A DNA stretch of 64,000 nucleotides from assembly GCF_015775515.1 (NCBI RefSeq), contig NZ_CP065383.1, positions 124,001 through 188,000 on the forward strand, given 5' to 3'. The position numbers were made by a program, and so were the translations under genes. This DNA is from Atribacter laminatus (GTDB lineage Bacteria; Atribacterota; Atribacteria; Atribacterales; Atribacteraceae). Positions 1 to 8,186 of the stretch are shown here, piece after piece. The notes under the pieces are model-generated. The model did not search any database. It was not told the DNA's origin and worked only from the letters and a program-made list of their open reading frames with translations. Positions within the stretch are counted from its first letter, which is position 1, and each line of letters begins with the position of its first letter.

Positions 1-329
1 TCTAACTGTCGAGAAGAAACGCCAAGATCAAACAAAACTCCATGAATAGTTACAACTTCTTCTTGATGAAGAATTTCTGCTATCGCCGAAAAAGATCCGT
101 GAACCAGTTTTACCCGGCTTCCAAAATCGGCCAATACTTGCCCTGCTGCATCAATAGCTTCTCGGTCACGATCGATTCCAATTAAAACTGCCTGCTGAGT
201 AGTTTTTTCCAATATTGCTTTGGCGTGACCTCCACCACCAACCGTTGCATCGACATAAACACCCTTGGGGTCGGTAATCAAGTACTGAATAACTTCGGCA
301 ACCATTACCGGTTGATGATAGTGAAACAC
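1..329 (-). CDS. rsmH: 16S rRNA (cytosine1402-N4)-methyltransferase RsmH, N-terminal part
   Basis: Partial gene running off the left edge; about 109 N-terminal residues are visible. The start is GTG at 329, one base after the mraZ stop, and the product begins MFHYHQPVMVAEVI. The SAM-binding motif VDATVGGGGHAKAIL and the following IGIDRDREAI and FGSRVKLVHGSFS segments are the RsmH (MraW) signature. RsmH N4-methylates C1402 of 16S rRNA in the ribosomal P site. The mraZ-rsmH order is the usual start of the dcw (division and cell wall) cluster, so ftsL, ftsI and mur genes are expected beyond the edge. The only uncertainty is the missing C-terminus. Confidence 0.95.
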   Translation of the reverse strand, partial: MFHYHQPVMVAEVIQYLITDPKGVYVDATVGGGGHAKAILEKTTQQAVLIGIDRDREAIDAAGQVLADFGSRVKLVHGSFSAIAEILHQEEVVTIHGVLFDLGVSSRQL

Positions 330-330
330 C

Positions 331-762
331 TCAGATCCCCGTATCCATAATTTCTTCAGTTATATCTTCATATTTTCCTTCGACTTCTGCGGCATGTTGA
401 TCCCAAAGCGATTCCGACCAAATTTCCATTCTTTCTCCAATTCCAACCGTGACCACTTTTTTATCAATTTCTGCATATTCTCTTAAATGACGGGGAATAG
501 TAATACGTCCTTGAGCGTCTATGGTTTCTTCACTGGCATTGGCTAAGAAAATCCGGGCAAACTCTCTTCCTGCCTTCTTTGCCATAGGAAGAGATGCAAT
601 TTTCCCAGCTAAAACCTGCCAGGTTGTTTCTGAAAAAACAAATACACAATTTTCTATCCCTTTGGTAACATAGAGGGTATTGGATAAATCTTTTCTGAAT
701 TCATTGGGAATGATGAGCCTTCCCTTATTGTCAACTGAATGTCGATATTGTCCTAAGAGCAA
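331..762 (-). CDS. mraZ: Transcriptional regulator MraZ
   Basis: A 143-residue protein with two AbrB/MazE-like swapped-hairpin halves: MLLGQYRHSVDNKGRLIIP near residue 1 and DAQGRITIPRHLREYAEI near residue 82, each ending in the conserved GRxxIP motif. MraZ forms ring-shaped oligomers that bind repeated sites upstream of its own gene and represses the dcw cluster in species where it has been studied. The start is TTG at 762, chosen because AGGAGGGG lies five bases upstream. rsmH follows after one base. The matching operator repeats and promoter lie directly upstream (780-844), which supports autoregulation. Confidence 0.95.
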   Translation of the reverse strand: MLLGQYRHSVDNKGRLIIPNEFRKDLSNTLYVTKGIENCVFVFSETTWQVLAGKIASLPMAKKAGREFARIFLANASEETIDAQGRITIPRHLREYAEIDKKVVTVGIGERMEIWSESLWDQHAAEVEGKYEDITEEIMDTGI

Positions 763-779
763 TCGGACCCCTCCTGACT

Positions 780-826
780 ACCACTTTTCTCCACTTTCCC
801 CCACAATTTACCACAAATATACCACT
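780..826 (-). promoter_or_regulatory. MraZ operator: five GTGG direct repeats
   Basis: On the minus strand GTGG[T/G/A] occurs five times; the top-strand CCAC cores start at 781, 791, 801, 811 and 822, so the spacing is 10, 10, 10 and 11 bp. Known MraZ sites in gammaproteobacteria and mycoplasmas are TGGG- or GTG-type direct repeats at about one helical turn. The array covers the -10 box and the leader just ahead of the mraZ ribosome site, a natural position for autorepression. Confidence 0.75.
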
Positions 827-844
827 CTTTTTCTTTTTTGTAAA
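816..844 (-). promoter_or_regulatory. Promoter of mraZ-rsmH
   Basis: Minus strand TTTACA (839-844) and TATATT (816-821) are separated by exactly 17 bases. The predicted start of transcription is near 809, inside the MraZ repeat array. Sequence-based prediction only. Confidence 0.6.
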
Positions 845-985
845 TGCAATTCACTATTTTTTAAAAAAAATTTAAATTTTTTACAACTATTTGCTGGCTT
901 CTGGTTTTTTTTGTGGGAGTTATTGCACAGGAAAAAGGCTGAGGGGGATTTTGGCGAAAAGCGCCGAGGGGGAGACTTTTTGGTT

Positions 986-1475
986 CCTTCTCCCTTGATG
1001 GGAGAAGGTCAGGATGAGGGTGAAACCCAAGATTCGACATGCCATGGCATGTCGCTACATTAAAATTCTTTAGTAAGGGCTGGATTTATCATGCCCGTGG
1101 ATTTTTAGAATAGACCTTCATGATACTATGCAGCGCTAGATGTGGATGAAAATATATATTCAAGAACCAATTTCCCCCTTTAGCAAAGGGGGTTAGGGGG
1201 ATTTGAATTTTTTACTGCTCCGTCATTGCGAGGAATCCAACCGTTTTTTGGTTGGACGACGTGGCAATCTCATCCGGTATCTCTGTCATTCTGAGGAGTC
1301 CGGTGTTTTTGCCGGACGACGTAAGAATCTCATCATTTTCAACACCACAATTCAACACATAATAAAAAATGAATCATGAGATTGCCACGACCTCAAAAAA
1401 CCAGGTCTCGCAATGACAGATTGAGCTGATGAGATCCTCACGGCTTCAAAAAACGAAATTTCAGGATGGCACAAC
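986..1475. repeat. Intergenic repeat cluster (hairpins and palindrome)
   Basis: The 750-base gap between mraZ and the PHP gene has no credible gene. It holds a 9-bp hairpin CCTTCTCCC/GGGAGAAGG (986-1008), a perfect 20-bp palindrome (1035-1054, second copy at 48241), CCCCCTTT/AAAGGGGG (1174-1192), two H-family hairpins in plus orientation (1221-1276 and 1284-1334) and one or two in minus orientation (1375-1418, degenerate copy to about 1475). The H copies share GTCATTGCGAGG and CGTGGCAATCTCATC outer arms but different inner stems. The stretch 984-1022 recurs inverted at 15065-15104. Confidence 0.8.
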
Positions 1476-1593
1476 ATTTTTTAAATTCTTTGGTAGGGGC
1501 TTAATTGAACGAGCCTGTAAACATTTTAAACAGACAATTAAAAAAGGGAAAATAAAGAGGGCTTGAAAACCTCAGGAGCAAAACATTCTCAAA

Positions 1594-2340
1594 TTACTCT
1601 TTAGGGAAAAAATCTCTCCCATCCATATGATAAATCGCTTTTTTAAACTCCGCCCAACAGGGACGGTTCATACGAAATTCGGTATACACCAAGCCGACTT
1701 GAGGTAAGACATGAGCATCCGAAAAGCGAACCAAGCGATAGTCATCTAACTTCAACTTCGAACGGGCATTGGAAGTTGATGTAGCCGATGAAATTTCCAA
1801 AACTGGAAAAGGGGGATAAGGCGGGAGAAAGCCCAGTACTCCAATAATGCTGTAAGCACTTCGATCGACATGGGATGGAATAATGACCCCATCCTGGATT
1901 ACCACCAACTGATATAGCTCTTCAACAGTCAGCGAAAGAGGAAAAGTTAAAAGTTCTTTTTTCTTTTCCACAATCTGCCCGGCAACGTTAATGACCCACT
2001 CTTCACCCCAAAGATTTTCATCAAGAGGTATTGGCTGAAAAAACTGCTGTAGAACTTGATAGAAGGAAAAAATTTTTTGATAAGAGGGGAAAAAAGTAAG
2101 AAAATGAATCTCTTCTCGAGTTTCAACCTCCATGCCCGGGATGACCCAAATCCCAAATTGCTCGCCTAAAGAAATAGTGACTTGTACATTCTCACACGAG
2201 TTGTGATCGGTAATTGCTATGATGTCTAAGTGTTTTTCTAAGGCCTCCAAAATAATACAATGGGGCAACATGTCCCGCTCAGCGCAAGGAGATAATACGC
2301 TGTGGATATGAAGATCGGCACGGTAGAACCTTTCAGGCAT
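1594..2340 (-). CDS. PHP-domain metal-dependent phosphoesterase
   Basis: About 248 residues. The PHP signature is clear: RADLHIHSVLSPC near the N-terminus (HxH metal ligands), ITDHNSCENV, a central SHVDRSAYSI and a late FSDAHVLPQVG, matching the four PHP metal motifs of the YciV/TrpH-like group, which hydrolyse phosphoesters. Substrate unknown. The ATG at 2340 is preferred to an upstream TTG at 2364 because PHP proteins start shortly before the HxH motif; it overlaps the preceding DRTGG gene by 8 bases, so translation is probably coupled. Last gene of the long operon. Its repeated neighbours (DRTGG, hydrogenase-like, HATPase) suggest a role in the same signalling module, which is inference. 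Confidence 0.85.
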   Translation of the reverse strand: MPERFYRADLHIHSVLSPCAERDMLPHCIILEALEKHLDIIAITDHNSCENVQVTISLGEQFGIWVIPGMEVETREEIHFLTFFPSYQKIFSFYQVLQQFFQPIPLDENLWGEEWVINVAGQIVEKKKELLTFPLSLTVEELYQLVVIQDGVIIPSHVDRSAYSIIGVLGFLPPYPPFPVLEISSATSTSNARSKLKLDDYRLVRFSDAHVLPQVGLVYTEFRMNRPCWAEFKKAIYHMDGRDFFPKE

Positions 2341-2686
2341 GTTTTTTGGTTCCGTGAATACCAAACTTGGTTAACACCTCCACTGCTTGATAACTGGTTA
2401 ATGTAGTTCGCAAAAGGGTAATTTTTTCCTTTTTGGCTTTCTCAATCGTCTGGGGATCAACTTCTTGAAAATTACTGATAACAATGCAAGGCATACCCAC
2501 CAATACGGCAACGGCAATGATGTTTGGATGAGAGTGAATAGTCACCCAAACACTCCCTTCACTGGCATTGGCAATACAATCACTGAGTAAATCGCTACAA
2601 TATCCTCCGGTGATTTCACTGTTAATGAGGTCACCCTCACAGAGAACTTCAGCTTCGAGTGGTTTTACAATTTCACTGACTTTCAA
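2333..2686 (-). CDS. DRTGG-domain protein (first copy)
   Basis: 117 residues, essentially a single DRTGG domain: MKVSEIVKPLEAEVLCEGDLIN, then GGYCSDLLSDCIANASEGSVWVT and a central IIAVAVLVGMPCIVI segment. DRTGG domains occur between CBS and kinase or phosphotransacetylase domains and are thought to sense ligands; stand-alone copies accompany hydrogenase-like genes in clostridia and Thermotogota. It overlaps the hydrogenase-like gene by 14 bases and the PHP gene by 8. A paralogue lies at 4554-4907, so the operon carries a pair. No catalytic residues are evident; a sensory or regulatory role is likely. Confidence 0.85.
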   Translation of the reverse strand: MKVSEIVKPLEAEVLCEGDLINSEITGGYCSDLLSDCIANASEGSVWVTIHSHPNIIAVAVLVGMPCIVISNFQEVDPQTIEKAKKEKITLLRTTLTSYQAVEVLTKFGIHGTKKHA

Positions 2687-4013
2687 TTTTCTTTTTTCCT
2701 CCTTCTTCGCTCATGGTTTGGGGAACACGATTAGCTAAATCAAAAATTTCTTTGGATATTTCACATAATTTTTCTCGTAACAGGAAGGGACAATCAATCT
2801 CTTGGGCTTTCCCCCTGACAATATCTTCGGCAAGTGATCGGCAGGTTGGACAGCCACAGGCACCGCAATCAAGGGCGGGAAGTTTTTCCAGTATTTTTTC
2901 AATTTGCTGGTATTTTTCAATTGCCTTCCGATAGTCATTATCCAGCTTCAACACATCCCGAATCTCATAGGGTTGAATTCGCTGGAAAGCTTTCTCCTTT
3001 CTCCACTCTTCTAACTGATGTTGTTCTGGAGGTCGAGAAGTTGAATACTTTTTGATCAAATGATTGACGTTGACTTTAGCAATAAAGGGATTCTGAACGG
3101 CAAAAACTCCTCCAATACAGCCTCCCACACAGGCTTGGGCTTCACAATAGATAACCTTTTTGAGTTCTCCCATTTCTATCTTTTCAAAAACTGAAATCAC
3201 GTTATGAATCCCATCCACTGCCATATATTCCCCTTCCCCCAGGGATTCTTGTTCTCCTCCCGAGCGGGCCCACCCAATACCCTTCCAGGAAGCCAGTTGG
3301 CAAGATGACTCTTCGGGAAGATTGTCGATATCGTTGATCAAGCGTGGATAAATGCTCGACATCGATATAGCGCCATCAATCCGTTCTAAGGTTCCGCTTG
3401 AGCGTCGGACTTCCATAACCTTGGCCGGACAGGGAGTAATGAAAAAGACTCCAATTTCTTCAGGTTTAAGGCCCTTTTCCATAGCTTGCTTTCGAGCTAT
3501 TTTAGCCGCTAAGCCCAAAGGCGAATCGAGAGGAAGGAGATTGTCGATCAGTGAGGGAAATTGGACCTCTACCAACCGTACTACGGCTGGGCATGCCGAT
3601 GAGATAACTGGTAGAGCTAACTTGGGTTTCTTGAGGTATCGATCTATTTCATCAGCCAAAATCTCAGCTGCCCAAGCCACTTCAAATACTTCATCAAACC
3701 CCAGCCTTACCAAACCGCCCAACAACTTATTGAGTGATAGATTTCCTTTAAACTGGGCATAAAAAGCCGGCGCTGGTAAGGCTATTGTATATTTAAAATC
3801 TTTTAACAATTCCAGTGAATCTGTTTGGCCGTATTTAGCGTGATTCGGACAAGTTCGGATGCACTCACCACAATCGATACAGCGATCTTCATCGATTCGA
3901 GCTTTCCCCCTCTTCACTCGAATGGCCTCAGTCGGACATCTTCGAATACAATGAGTACAGCCCTTACATTTTTCTTCATCTAAAAGGACTGAATGAAAAA
4001 TTTCTGGATTCAT
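2673..4013 (-). CDS. [FeFe]-hydrogenase-like iron-sulfur protein (probable sensory type)
   Basis: About 446 residues. Order: two 4Fe-4S clusters (CKGCTHCIRRCP and CIDCGECIRTCP, residues 15-60), a hydrogenase large-subunit domain (about 75-340), and a C-terminal 4Fe-4S domain with CGACGCPTCRSLAEDIVRG. The H-cluster motifs are altered but all four cysteines remain: SSACPAVV, ITPCPAKVMEV, and ACVGGCIGGV. Catalytic group A enzymes have TSCCP, MPCxxK and ExMACxGGC, so this looks like a group C/D sensory or non-evolving form. No PAS domain or accessory subunits are present. Start at 4013 (ATG, GAGGGTG nine bases upstream) rather than the GTG at 4022. It sits between the HATPase and DRTGG genes. Confidence 0.85.
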   Translation of the reverse strand: MNPEIFHSVLLDEEKCKGCTHCIRRCPTEAIRVKRGKARIDEDRCIDCGECIRTCPNHAKYGQTDSLELLKDFKYTIALPAPAFYAQFKGNLSLNKLLGGLVRLGFDEVFEVAWAAEILADEIDRYLKKPKLALPVISSACPAVVRLVEVQFPSLIDNLLPLDSPLGLAAKIARKQAMEKGLKPEEIGVFFITPCPAKVMEVRRSSGTLERIDGAISMSSIYPRLINDIDNLPEESSCQLASWKGIGWARSGGEQESLGEGEYMAVDGIHNVISVFEKIEMGELKKVIYCEAQACVGGCIGGVFAVQNPFIAKVNVNHLIKKYSTSRPPEQHQLEEWRKEKAFQRIQPYEIRDVLKLDNDYRKAIEKYQQIEKILEKLPALDCGACGCPTCRSLAEDIVRGKAQEIDCPFLLREKLCEISKEIFDLANRVPQTMSEEGGKKKIESQ

Positions 4014-4074
4014 TGCTATCACCCTCTTTTCTTTTGTCGGAGAAAATATGGGTGTGAATTCCCCCTAAATAAAT

Positions 4075-4554
4075 TTATGACATTTCTTTTTGATCAGGAA
4101 GAGACGAACTCAATCGGGATGAATCAAGCCAAAAAGTCATCATCACCTTGGTCCCTTTCCCCACCTGAGTTTGAATGTCTATTTGGTTTGAACACTTCCT
4201 CATATTCGATAGACCATACCCTGCTCCGAAACCCATCTCTCGAATATGAGCTGGTGCTGTTGAAAACCCCTCTTGAAAGGCTAAATCAACATCAGGGATC
4301 CCCGGTCCTTCATCCTCAAGAACCACCTGAACGTGGTCAGGATAAATCGATGTAAAAAATGTTCCCCGATAGGCATGGATCACCACATTCATCTCAGCTT
4401 CATAGGTTGCAATTACCACCCGTCGGATGAACTGAGGAGGTAAGCCAGCTTGTTGGAGGATGTTTTTAAGCTCACTGGATATCCCTCCAGCGGTCGAAAA
4501 ATCGCCTCCAGTTATTTCCTTTTTAATTTCAATATGGGGTTGGTGTGGGTTCAT
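4075..4554 (-). CDS. Anti-sigma-factor-type serine kinase / HATPase
   Basis: 159 residues forming a single GHKL ATPase domain of the RsbW/SpoIIAB type. N box EAEMNVVIHA (about residue 53), G1 box DEGPGIPD and G2 box GFGAGYGLSNM are all intact, so ATP binding is expected. Such stand-alone kinases phosphorylate STAS anti-anti-sigma proteins or bind sigma factors; neither partner lies in this window. Start ATG shares one base with the stop of the upstream DRTGG gene (TAATG). This trio of DRTGG, HATPase and hydrogenase-like genes is recurrent in anaerobes and points to redox or hydrogen signalling, which is inference. Confidence 0.85.
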   Translation of the reverse strand: MNPHQPHIEIKKEITGGDFSTAGGISSELKNILQQAGLPPQFIRRVVIATYEAEMNVVIHAYRGTFFTSIYPDHVQVVLEDEGPGIPDVDLAFQEGFSTAPAHIREMGFGAGYGLSNMRKCSNQIDIQTQVGKGTKVMMTFWLDSSRLSSSLPDQKEMS

Positions 4555-4907
4555 TACTTTACTTCGCTACAGCCTCGAGCTCCTCCCCGGTATAATCTCC
4601 CACAGGATTCAAACATAGGGAGTCGAGTGGTTAAAAGGGGTATTTTTTTGATGGTTGCTAATTCAATGGTTGCATTATCCGGTCTTTTACCACGAACAAA
4701 AACAATACCAATGAGATCACTCATTTCAGCCGTCCGGATAACTTGTGAGTTGGTAAGACCGGTGAGAAGGAGTGACTTTTCTTTAGTAAAAGCCAGAACA
4801 TCGCTTAAAAGATCACTCCCGCAAAACGAGGTCGGTACAATATCTAATAATTCTTCTCCAGTTAATACTTCAGCCTGTAGAAGGTCCTTGATTTCACGTA
4901 GGGTCAT
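4554..4907 (-). CDS. DRTGG-domain protein (second copy)
   Basis: 117 residues, paralogous to the gene at 2333-2686: MTLREIKDLLQAEVLTGEELLD, CGSDLLSDVLAFTKEKSLLLTG and a central VRTAEMSDLIGIVFVRG-type segment. The ATG follows GGAGAGGT at about seven bases. It lies 14 bases after the SPOR gene and overlaps the HATPase start by one base. The two copies have clearly diverged, so they may bind different ligands or form a heteromer. Function not known from sequence. Confidence 0.85.
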   Translation of the reverse strand: MTLREIKDLLQAEVLTGEELLDIVPTSFCGSDLLSDVLAFTKEKSLLLTGLTNSQVIRTAEMSDLIGIVFVRGKRPDNATIELATIKKIPLLTTRLPMFESCGRLYRGGARGCSEVK

Positions 4908-4921
4908 CGGAATACCTCTCC

Positions 4922-5518
4922 TTACTGACCGATAAAGGCATCAATTCCTTGTGACTTTACTCTTTGTGCTGCTTCAGATGCCTCCTGTTTGGTTTTAAAG
5001 CCGTAAATTTTTACTTTATACAAATTTGCTGATTTTTCAACGGTTGCCCCAAACCCCATCTCTCGAAGAGAATTCACCATATTATTGGCATTCGCTTCGC
5101 TGGAAAATGCTCCCGCCTGTAAATAAAAACTTCCAGCTGGAGGCGGCGTCGACTGAGGAGGAACCTCTGTTGGTTCCGGTTGGGATGGGGGTAGTGCTGG
5201 TGTTGCTAAAGCCTCTCCTTGTGCAGCTGTTACTAATGGCTTTTCTTGGATCAATTCTCTCTCTTCTTCTATTATCAACCCCTCTTGAATTTGACTAGTT
5301 GCTGTCATGTCTTCAAATTCTTCAGGATAATCGCTTTCAACGAAAGGTCTTTCCACTATTTGAGTTGTTTCTTCTTTGACTCCTCCATGAAGGAGAAGCT
5401 GAGTATAGGCATCCAAGTCTCCCCGTGCCATAAAAAAAGCCAGCATTACCACTAAAAAACCACCGAGAAGAAGAACAATCAACTCAACTGGGTCGCGCCT
5501 TTTTCGAAATTGTTTCAT
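4922..5518 (-). CDS. Membrane-anchored SPOR-domain protein
   Basis: 198 residues. A short basic cytoplasmic tail (MKQFRKRRDPVE) precedes one transmembrane helix (LIVLLLGGFLVVMLAFFMA, residues 13-31), then a Pro/Glu/Gln-rich linker (about 40-125) and a C-terminal SPOR domain (FYLQAGAFSSEANANNMVNS to the end). SPOR domains bind denuded septal peptidoglycan, so an FtsN- or DedD-like role at division is plausible, although no FtsN-specific motif is visible. The ATG overlaps the valS stop by four bases (ATGA). Confidence 0.85.
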   Translation of the reverse strand: MKQFRKRRDPVELIVLLLGGFLVVMLAFFMARGDLDAYTQLLLHGGVKEETTQIVERPFVESDYPEEFEDMTATSQIQEGLIIEEERELIQEKPLVTAAQGEALATPALPPSQPEPTEVPPQSTPPPAGSFYLQAGAFSSEANANNMVNSLREMGFGATVEKSANLYKVKIYGFKTKQEASEAAQRVKSQGIDAFIGQ

Positions 5519-8178
5519 TGGTTCATTATCCCCTCTATTAATTTCTGGAGGCGTTGAGCCTCGATTAATAATTTCTCTAATCGAATCTGGTCTTTCTCTA
5601 TTACTTCTTGGGGAGCTTTCTCCAAGAAATCGGGTTTTTCAAAACGTTTTTGAATTCTTTCCACATCCTCACAAAGAACTTTATGCTTTTTATTTAACCG
5701 CTGGAGCTCACGATCAACATCAACTAACCCTTCGATCATTAAAAAGATATCTATCCCATCAACTTGTCCCGTCACGGCCCCATCTGGTTTGAATAATTCA
5801 ACGTCCGTTTTTATTATCTCACATTTTGCCAGTTGTTCAATGTATCCTAAATGTTTCTCAATAATTTCTCGGTTATCCGATTGATGAAAACCGAGCTGAA
5901 CCCGGCAGGTTTCAGCGGGAGAAATCTCCAGTTCTGCTCTTAAAAATCGTATCTCTCGTATTAAATTCTGGATTGACCTGATGACTTTCTCACTCTGATC
6001 GTTGAACCACAATTTTTCTGAAACTGGCCAGTCGGATACGATAAGGGCATCATTTTCATTTCTCATCGGGAGAGAGTGCCAAATCTCTTCAGTAATAAAC
6101 GGTGCAACTGGATGAAGAAGCTGAATAATTCCCGAAAGCACTTGGACTAAAACCGACTGAGTCTTTCTTTTTTCTTCTGGACTCCCTTGGTAGAGGTCTT
6201 TTTTGCTCCACTCGATATACCAATCACAGAACTCACCCCAAATAAAATCATAAATGATTTGCACATATTCACCAAATCGATAATCATCAAGAGCGAGACT
6301 GGCCTGTTCGACGGTTTGTTGAAATCTGGACATTATCCAGCGATCTTTCAAACTGAGATGAGTTTCATTATTCAATTCGATTGGAGCAAAGTCCTCTTCA
6401 AGGTTCATCAAAACAAAGCGGGAAGCATTCCAGATTTTATTCATGAAATTTCTCGAGGCTTCGATTCTTTCCATGGAGAGATGAATATCCCGACCCTGGA
6501 CCGTCAACCAAGCAAGAGCAAAGCGCAAAGAATCCGAACCCAGCTGGCGAGCAACCTCGAGGGGATCAATGGCATTGCCTGATGATTTACTCATTTTCTT
6601 CCCATAGGCATCCCGGACCAAAGGAGTGATGTAAACCTTCTGAAAAGGAACATCCTTCATAAACTTCAAACCCATCATAATCATCCGAGCAACCCAGAAA
6701 AAGATAATATCGAATGCCGTGATTAAAACCGAGGTGGGATAAAAGGTTTTGAGATCGGAAGTTACTTCCGGCCATCCCAAGGTTGAAAAAGGCCAAAGAG
6801 CCGAACTAAACCAGGTATCGAGAACATCTTCATCCTGAACCACCTTTCCGTTGCATTTCGGACAATAATCGGGTTGCCCTCGGTCGGCAAAATAATGACC
6901 ACATTCCTGGCAATAAAAAACTGGGACTCGATGCCCCCACCATATCTGCCGTGATATGCACCAATCTCGAATATTATTCATCCATTCAAAATATATTTTA
7001 TTCCATCGTTCCGGGATAAATTCAACCCGACCTTCTTCAACTGCCTGAATCGCCGGTTGAGCTAAATCTTTCATTTTCACAAACCACTGTTTGGAGACTA
7101 ACGGTTCCACCTGAGTATTGCATCGATAACAGTGACCAACTGAATGAGAATATTCTTCAATTTTTTCAATGAGGTCCAAGCTCTTCAGCTTTTCGACAAT
7201 TGCCTCTCGGCATTGCTCTCGGGTCATACCGGCAAAAATACCAGCATTTTGGTTCATCACCCCGTGAGGATCGATAACCGCAATTGCTGGAAGGTGATGT
7301 TTTTTCCCTAAATCAAAATCATTCATATCATGGGCTGGTGTTACTTTGAGAACCCCGGTTCCAAACTGCGGGTCAACATATTCATCCTGGATGATACCCA
7401 TATCTCTTCCGATAATAGGAAGGATGACGGTTAAATTGGCCACTTGGCGGTATCTTTCATCATCGGGATGAATAGCTAAAGCCACATCTCCCAAAATGGT
7501 TTCCGGCCGGGTGGTGGCAACCACCAAGTACTCACCAGGATGCCCTTTGATCGGATAACGGACATAATACAAAAATGATGGAACATCTCGGTAATCAACC
7601 TCAATATCAGAAATAGCTGTTTCGCAACGGGGACACCAGTTAACGATATACTCTCCTCGATAAATCAACCCTTCATCAAAAAGTTGCACGAACACTTCTT
7701 TTACAGCTGCCGATAATCCCTCATCAAAGGTAAACCGTTCTCGGGTCCAATCACAGGAAGCACCCATGCTTTTCAGCTGTTTGACAATCCGGTCGTGATA
7801 TTGGTCTTTCCACTGCCAAACCCGCTGAATAAATTCTTCTCGCCCTAACTGATGGCGGTCTAACCCTTCCTTAGCCAGCTGTTTTTCAACCACATTTTGA
7901 GTAGCTATGCCGGCGTGATCGGTCCCTGGCAACCAGAGAGCTTGATCGCCTTTCATCCTCCGGTAACGAGTGATAATATCATGAAGAGTCAGGTTGAGAG
8001 CATGACCCATATGGAGAAAACCGGTCACATTGGGAGGTGGAATAACCATACAAAAAGGCTTGGAACGCTGTGGATCGGGAGAGAAATAACCGTTTTTTTC
8101 CCAATATTCATACCATTTTGTCTCAGTGTGAGAAGCGTCATATACCTGCGGAATTGGTGTTCGATTATTCATTTTCAT
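5515..8178 (-). CDS. valS: Valyl-tRNA synthetase
   Basis: 887 residues, normal length. Class I motifs are intact: PPPNVTGFLHMGHALN (HIGH, about residue 48) and KKMSKSSGNAIDP (KMSKS, about residue 530). The editing domain has the ATTRPETILGDVA loop; a zinc-binding stretch CQECGHYF...CPKCNGK follows; the C-terminal coiled-coil arm begins near VDVDRELQRL. It charges tRNA-Val. It lies eight bases after clpX and overlaps the SPOR gene. Nothing unusual seen. Confidence 0.97.
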   Translation of the reverse strand: MKMNNRTPIPQVYDASHTETKWYEYWEKNGYFSPDPQRSKPFCMVIPPPNVTGFLHMGHALNLTLHDIITRYRRMKGDQALWLPGTDHAGIATQNVVEKQLAKEGLDRHQLGREEFIQRVWQWKDQYHDRIVKQLKSMGASCDWTRERFTFDEGLSAAVKEVFVQLFDEGLIYRGEYIVNWCPRCETAISDIEVDYRDVPSFLYYVRYPIKGHPGEYLVVATTRPETILGDVALAIHPDDERYRQVANLTVILPIIGRDMGIIQDEYVDPQFGTGVLKVTPAHDMNDFDLGKKHHLPAIAVIDPHGVMNQNAGIFAGMTREQCREAIVEKLKSLDLIEKIEEYSHSVGHCYRCNTQVEPLVSKQWFVKMKDLAQPAIQAVEEGRVEFIPERWNKIYFEWMNNIRDWCISRQIWWGHRVPVFYCQECGHYFADRGQPDYCPKCNGKVVQDEDVLDTWFSSALWPFSTLGWPEVTSDLKTFYPTSVLITAFDIIFFWVARMIMMGLKFMKDVPFQKVYITPLVRDAYGKKMSKSSGNAIDPLEVARQLGSDSLRFALAWLTVQGRDIHLSMERIEASRNFMNKIWNASRFVLMNLEEDFAPIELNNETHLSLKDRWIMSRFQQTVEQASLALDDYRFGEYVQIIYDFIWGEFCDWYIEWSKKDLYQGSPEEKRKTQSVLVQVLSGIIQLLHPVAPFITEEIWHSLPMRNENDALIVSDWPVSEKLWFNDQSEKVIRSIQNLIREIRFLRAELEISPAETCRVQLGFHQSDNREIIEKHLGYIEQLAKCEIIKTDVELFKPDGAVTGQVDGIDIFLMIEGLVDVDRELQRLNKKHKVLCEDVERIQKRFEKPDFLEKAPQEVIEKDQIRLEKLLIEAQRLQKLIEGIMNQ

Positions 8179-8186
8179 TCCTTTCT

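Noticed and set aside
680-1063. Plus-strand 127-codon ORF across the mraZ promoter
   Set aside because: It runs antisense to mraZ and through repeat hairpins; no ribosome site and low-complexity product.
2673-4013. Catalytic [FeFe]-hydrogenase
   Set aside because: L1, L2 and L3 motifs deviate from the catalytic group (SSACP, TPCPAK, ACVGGC) and there are no partner subunits or maturation genes nearby.
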